Shown: piece by piece, positions 6,893-7,782 of the stretch
How positions within the stretch are numbered: position 1 is the stretch's first letter
How the letters are laid out: the number at the start of each line of letters is the position of its first letter
NCBI GenBank assembly: GCA_021159225.1
Contig: JAGGSE010000176.1
Span: 1-7,782, forward strand
Direction of reading: 5' to 3'
Length of the DNA stretch: 7,782 nucleotides
From: a bacterium
GTDB lineage: Bacteria > Patescibacteriota > Minisyncoccia > Minisyncoccales > JAGGSE01
Notes under the pieces: model-generated
Told to the model about the DNA's origin: nothing
Seen by the model: only the letters and a program-made list of their open reading frames with translations
The model's database searches: none
Position numbers and translations under genes: made by a program

Positions 6893-7069
6893 ATGAGGCG
6901 CGCGAGGAGCGAGGGCGATACGAAGCATATCACTCTGGATAGAAACTCATATTACAAACTATTAGAACTAAAGGGACGATTAAAAGCCGCTACATGGGCA
7001 GAACTCGTGGATAAACTCGTAAGTATGACTGAAGAATACGAGCGAAGGCGCTATAAGCCCGTGTATTGA
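6893..7069 (+). CDS. Ribbon-helix-helix (CopG/Arc-like) DNA-binding protein
   Basis: A 58-residue protein read directly from the sequence. After a basic start (MRRARSEGD), KHITLD (11-16) fits the RHH beta-strand. SYYKLLELKGRLK (19-31) is the first helix and ATWAELVDKLVSMTEEYERRR (33-53) the second, with the small-residue turn between them typical of CopG-like repressors and VapB-type antitoxins. Such proteins bind DNA as dimers through the paired strand. An in-frame stop at 6887-6889 leaves ATG 6893 as the only ATG that keeps the whole domain; the ribosome site GAGGG touches the start, so initiation may be weak or leaderless. It diverges from the candidate structural operon, with repeats between them, so it probably controls that promoter, its own, or both. 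No toxin gene lies next to it in the same direction, which argues against an antitoxin role. It ends two bases from the convergent neighbour. Confidence 0.72.
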   Translation: MRRARSEGDTKHITLDRNSYYKLLELKGRLKAATWAELVDKLVSMTEEYERRRYKPVY

Positions 7070-7071
7070 CC

Positions 7072-7590
7072 TCAGTACACAGGCGGGTACTTCTTCGCGC
7101 TCGGCTTCGACTTACTACTATTTCCAGTCTCGTTCACTTCCAGCTCCTTCGCTTTATCTAGCACTGACTTCTTCGCTGGTCCCAAAGTCTTCATACCTAC
7201 ACTGCCGTTACCCTTATTCTCGCTCGATATGGCATTACTCACAGGCTCGCCTAGCAGGTCTAACATGCCCGCCCGTGACGCCAGTAACAAAGTCTCGCCA
7301 AGCTTACCCTCCTGCTGCTCGCTCAGCCGGTCAAGTGCTAATGCCGCTATCAGCCGCGCACGCTGCGCAGGGTCCATCTTCGCTATCTTCGCCGCAAGAT
7401 TGTTTAATATGCGCTGGCCCAACGGGCGATAAACCATGACATCAAGCACATCGCTGCTGAGCCCGCCTTCACTATCATTATCTCCGCTCTTCTTGGATAG
7501 CTGCATGAGCACTATCGGCAGTATGTTATCCGAGTTCGCACCTACGCCTCCACCGAGCATGCTCATGTATAATAACGATTGCGCATCCAT
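7072..7590 (-). CDS. Unrecognised helical protein with a disordered C-terminus
   Basis: A 172-residue protein of no family I can name. The first 30 residues, with MLGGGVGANSDNILPIVLMQL, are glycine-rich and then hydrophobic but too short for a clear membrane helix. The middle, from about 46 to 118, is strongly helical and Ala/Leu-rich (RILNNLAAKIAKMDPAQRARLIAALALDRL, in overlapping parts). After about residue 120 comes a Ser/Lys/Asn-rich tail with low hydrophobicity that ends KKYPPVY. No ribosome site precedes the ATG, but a TATA box 21-28 bases upstream fits a leaderless message. The start is supported by that promoter. It converges with the RHH gene, with two bases between stops, and diverges from the gene starting at 7742. 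It could be a virion or assembly factor, but nothing in the sequence proves this. Confidence 0.75.
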   Translation of the reverse strand: MDAQSLLYMSMLGGGVGANSDNILPIVLMQLSKKSGDNDSEGGLSSDVLDVMVYRPLGQRILNNLAAKIAKMDPAQRARLIAALALDRLSEQQEGKLGETLLLASRAGMLDLLGEPVSNAISSENKGNGSVGMKTLGPAKKSVLDKAKELEVNETGNSSKSKPSAKKYPPVY

Positions 7591-7610
7591 GTTTTGTTAT
7601 TAGACATAAG

Positions 7611-7618
7611 TATATAAA
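7611..7618 (-). promoter_or_regulatory. TATA box for the 172-residue gene, leaderless
   Basis: The minus strand reads TTTATATA here within TTTTTATATACTTA. A start 24-28 bases downstream falls on or next to the ATG at 7590, and there is no ribosome site, so a leaderless transcript is likely. The plus strand reads TATATAAAAA, so the same element might also fire rightward into the hairpin at 7639-7687. Confidence 0.6.
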
Positions 7619-7638
7619 AAGGTTTTGTGTAAGGGGCA

Positions 7639-7687
7639 TGGTGGGACGGTGCGTGACAATGGATTAAAAATCCATCATATCCCACCA
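7639..7687 (+). other. Nested hairpin in a divergent intergenic region
   Basis: An outer 8-bp stem, TGGTGGGA (7639-7646) with TCCCACCA (7680-7687), encloses an inner 7-bp stem, ATGGATT (7659-7665) with AATCCAT (7669-7675), around an AAA loop. Both stems are perfect. The element lies between two divergent genes, upstream of the TATA-like site at 7698. It could be an RNA structure in a longer leader, a small RNA, or a DNA-level binding site. It resembles an acceptor plus anticodon arm but has no T arm, so it is not a standard tRNA. Confidence 0.55.
7648..7663 (+). repeat. 16-base direct repeat, first copy (second at 7731-7746)
   Basis: GGTGCGTGACAATGGA occurs at 7648-7663 and again, identically, at 7731-7746. 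The second copy is the ribosome site and start codon of the rightmost gene. The first copy has the same GGTG and ATG, but its frame is ATG GAT TAA, a two-codon frame, and its end forms part of the inner hairpin stem. Confidence 0.85.
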
Positions 7688-7697
7688 CACCCTAAGT

Positions 7698-7705
7698 TTT
7701 ATATT
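7698..7705 (+). promoter_or_regulatory. TATA-like box for the rightmost gene
   Basis: TTTATATT at 7698-7705 would place the transcription start near 7726-7730, giving a leader that begins at the GGTG ribosome site, the same layout as the structural operon. A second TTTATATT at 7717-7724 is too close to the ATG unless initiation occurs within the gene start. Confidence 0.5.
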
Positions 7706-7741
7706 AATTACTATTCTTTATATTATTATAGGTGCGTGACA

Positions 7742-7782
7742 ATGGAAGACGAAGCAGTTTACAAGGAGAATAGCAAAATCTA
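7742..7782 (+). CDS. 5' end of an unidentified gene
   Basis: The ATG at 7742 opens a frame, MEDEAVYKENSKI, that runs off the window after 13 codons. GGTG lies seven bases upstream as a modest ribosome site, and a TATA-like box sits about 25 bases before that. The frame is open upstream to 7610 without a stop, but the stretch is AT-rich, contains the hairpin and reads as low-complexity protein, so the ATG is the better start. Too short to assign a family. Confidence 0.5.
   Translation, partial: MEDEAVYKENSKI

Noticed and set aside
6883..6942. Alternative start ATGATG opening a 19-codon frame over the RHH gene start.
   Set aside because: It ends early and has no recognisable fold, while the other frame encodes a complete RHH domain.
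6893..7590. Toxin-antitoxin pair made of the RHH protein and the 172-residue protein.
   Set aside because: The genes converge rather than forming an operon, and the larger protein shows no toxin motif such as a PIN or RelE-like active site.
7639..7690. tRNA gene suggested by a 7-8 bp outer stem and a 7-base loop in the inner arm.
   Set aside because: There is no T arm or T-loop sequence, the D-arm region does not pair, and the anticodon-like triplet AAA is not usual. A structured element is the safer description.
1..7782. CRISPR array, insertion sequence, rRNA or long terminal repeats.
   Set aside because: No regularly spaced repeats, transposase motif, rRNA-like stretch or end repeats were seen on reading both strands.

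Overview
The window looks like archaeal DNA, most likely from an archaeal virus or an integrated virus-like element. Support for archaea: TATA-type promoters (TTTATATA-like) about 25-30 bases before starts, at least one transcript that looks leaderless, very strong GGAGGTGA-type Shine-Dalgarno sites on other genes, and a small ribbon-helix-helix regulator. Support for a virus is contextual: short genes on both strands, a beta-rich 372-residue protein with a strong ribosome site followed by two small paralogous beta-rich proteins, and neighbours of no recognised family. No terminase, packaging ATPase, polymerase or integrase lies in the window, so the viral reading is inference.

Bases 1-4982 hold a tightly packed plus-strand operon for glycan building. 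Its genes overlap one another by 4, 20 and 7 bases. In order they encode a glycosyltransferase fused to a SAM methyltransferase, a second GT-B-like glycosyltransferase, a short UDP-sugar (or GDP-mannose) 6-dehydrogenase that keeps the catalytic cysteine but lacks the usual C-terminal domain, and a full-length NodU/CmcH/TobZ-type O-carbamoyltransferase. Together they could make a uronic-acid-containing glycan, transfer it, and cap it with methyl and carbamoyl groups. The target could be a virion protein, an S-layer protein or another surface polymer.

A 10-bp hairpin at 5000-5027 separates this operon from a convergent minus-strand operon (5011-6724) of three genes: the 372-residue candidate structural protein, then 104- and 81-residue proteins that share two conserved motifs and are clearly paralogues. 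Its promoter at 6764-6771 sits in one arm of a 9-bp inverted repeat. The same divergent region (6725-6892) has a perfect 24-bp tandem duplication just before a 58-residue RHH regulator (6893-7069), which had to be read by hand because it is so short.

The regulator gene converges on a minus-strand gene for an unrecognised 172-residue helical protein (7072-7590) with a TATA box placed for leaderless transcription. The last divergent region (7591-7741) holds a nested hairpin and a 16-base direct repeat. The second copy of that repeat is the start region of a plus-strand gene that runs off the window at 7782. The first copy opens a two-codon reading frame inside the hairpin.

Hand-counted 60-base lines give about 38-43% G+C in the glycan operon and 50-63% in the minus-strand genes, so the two halves may have different histories.
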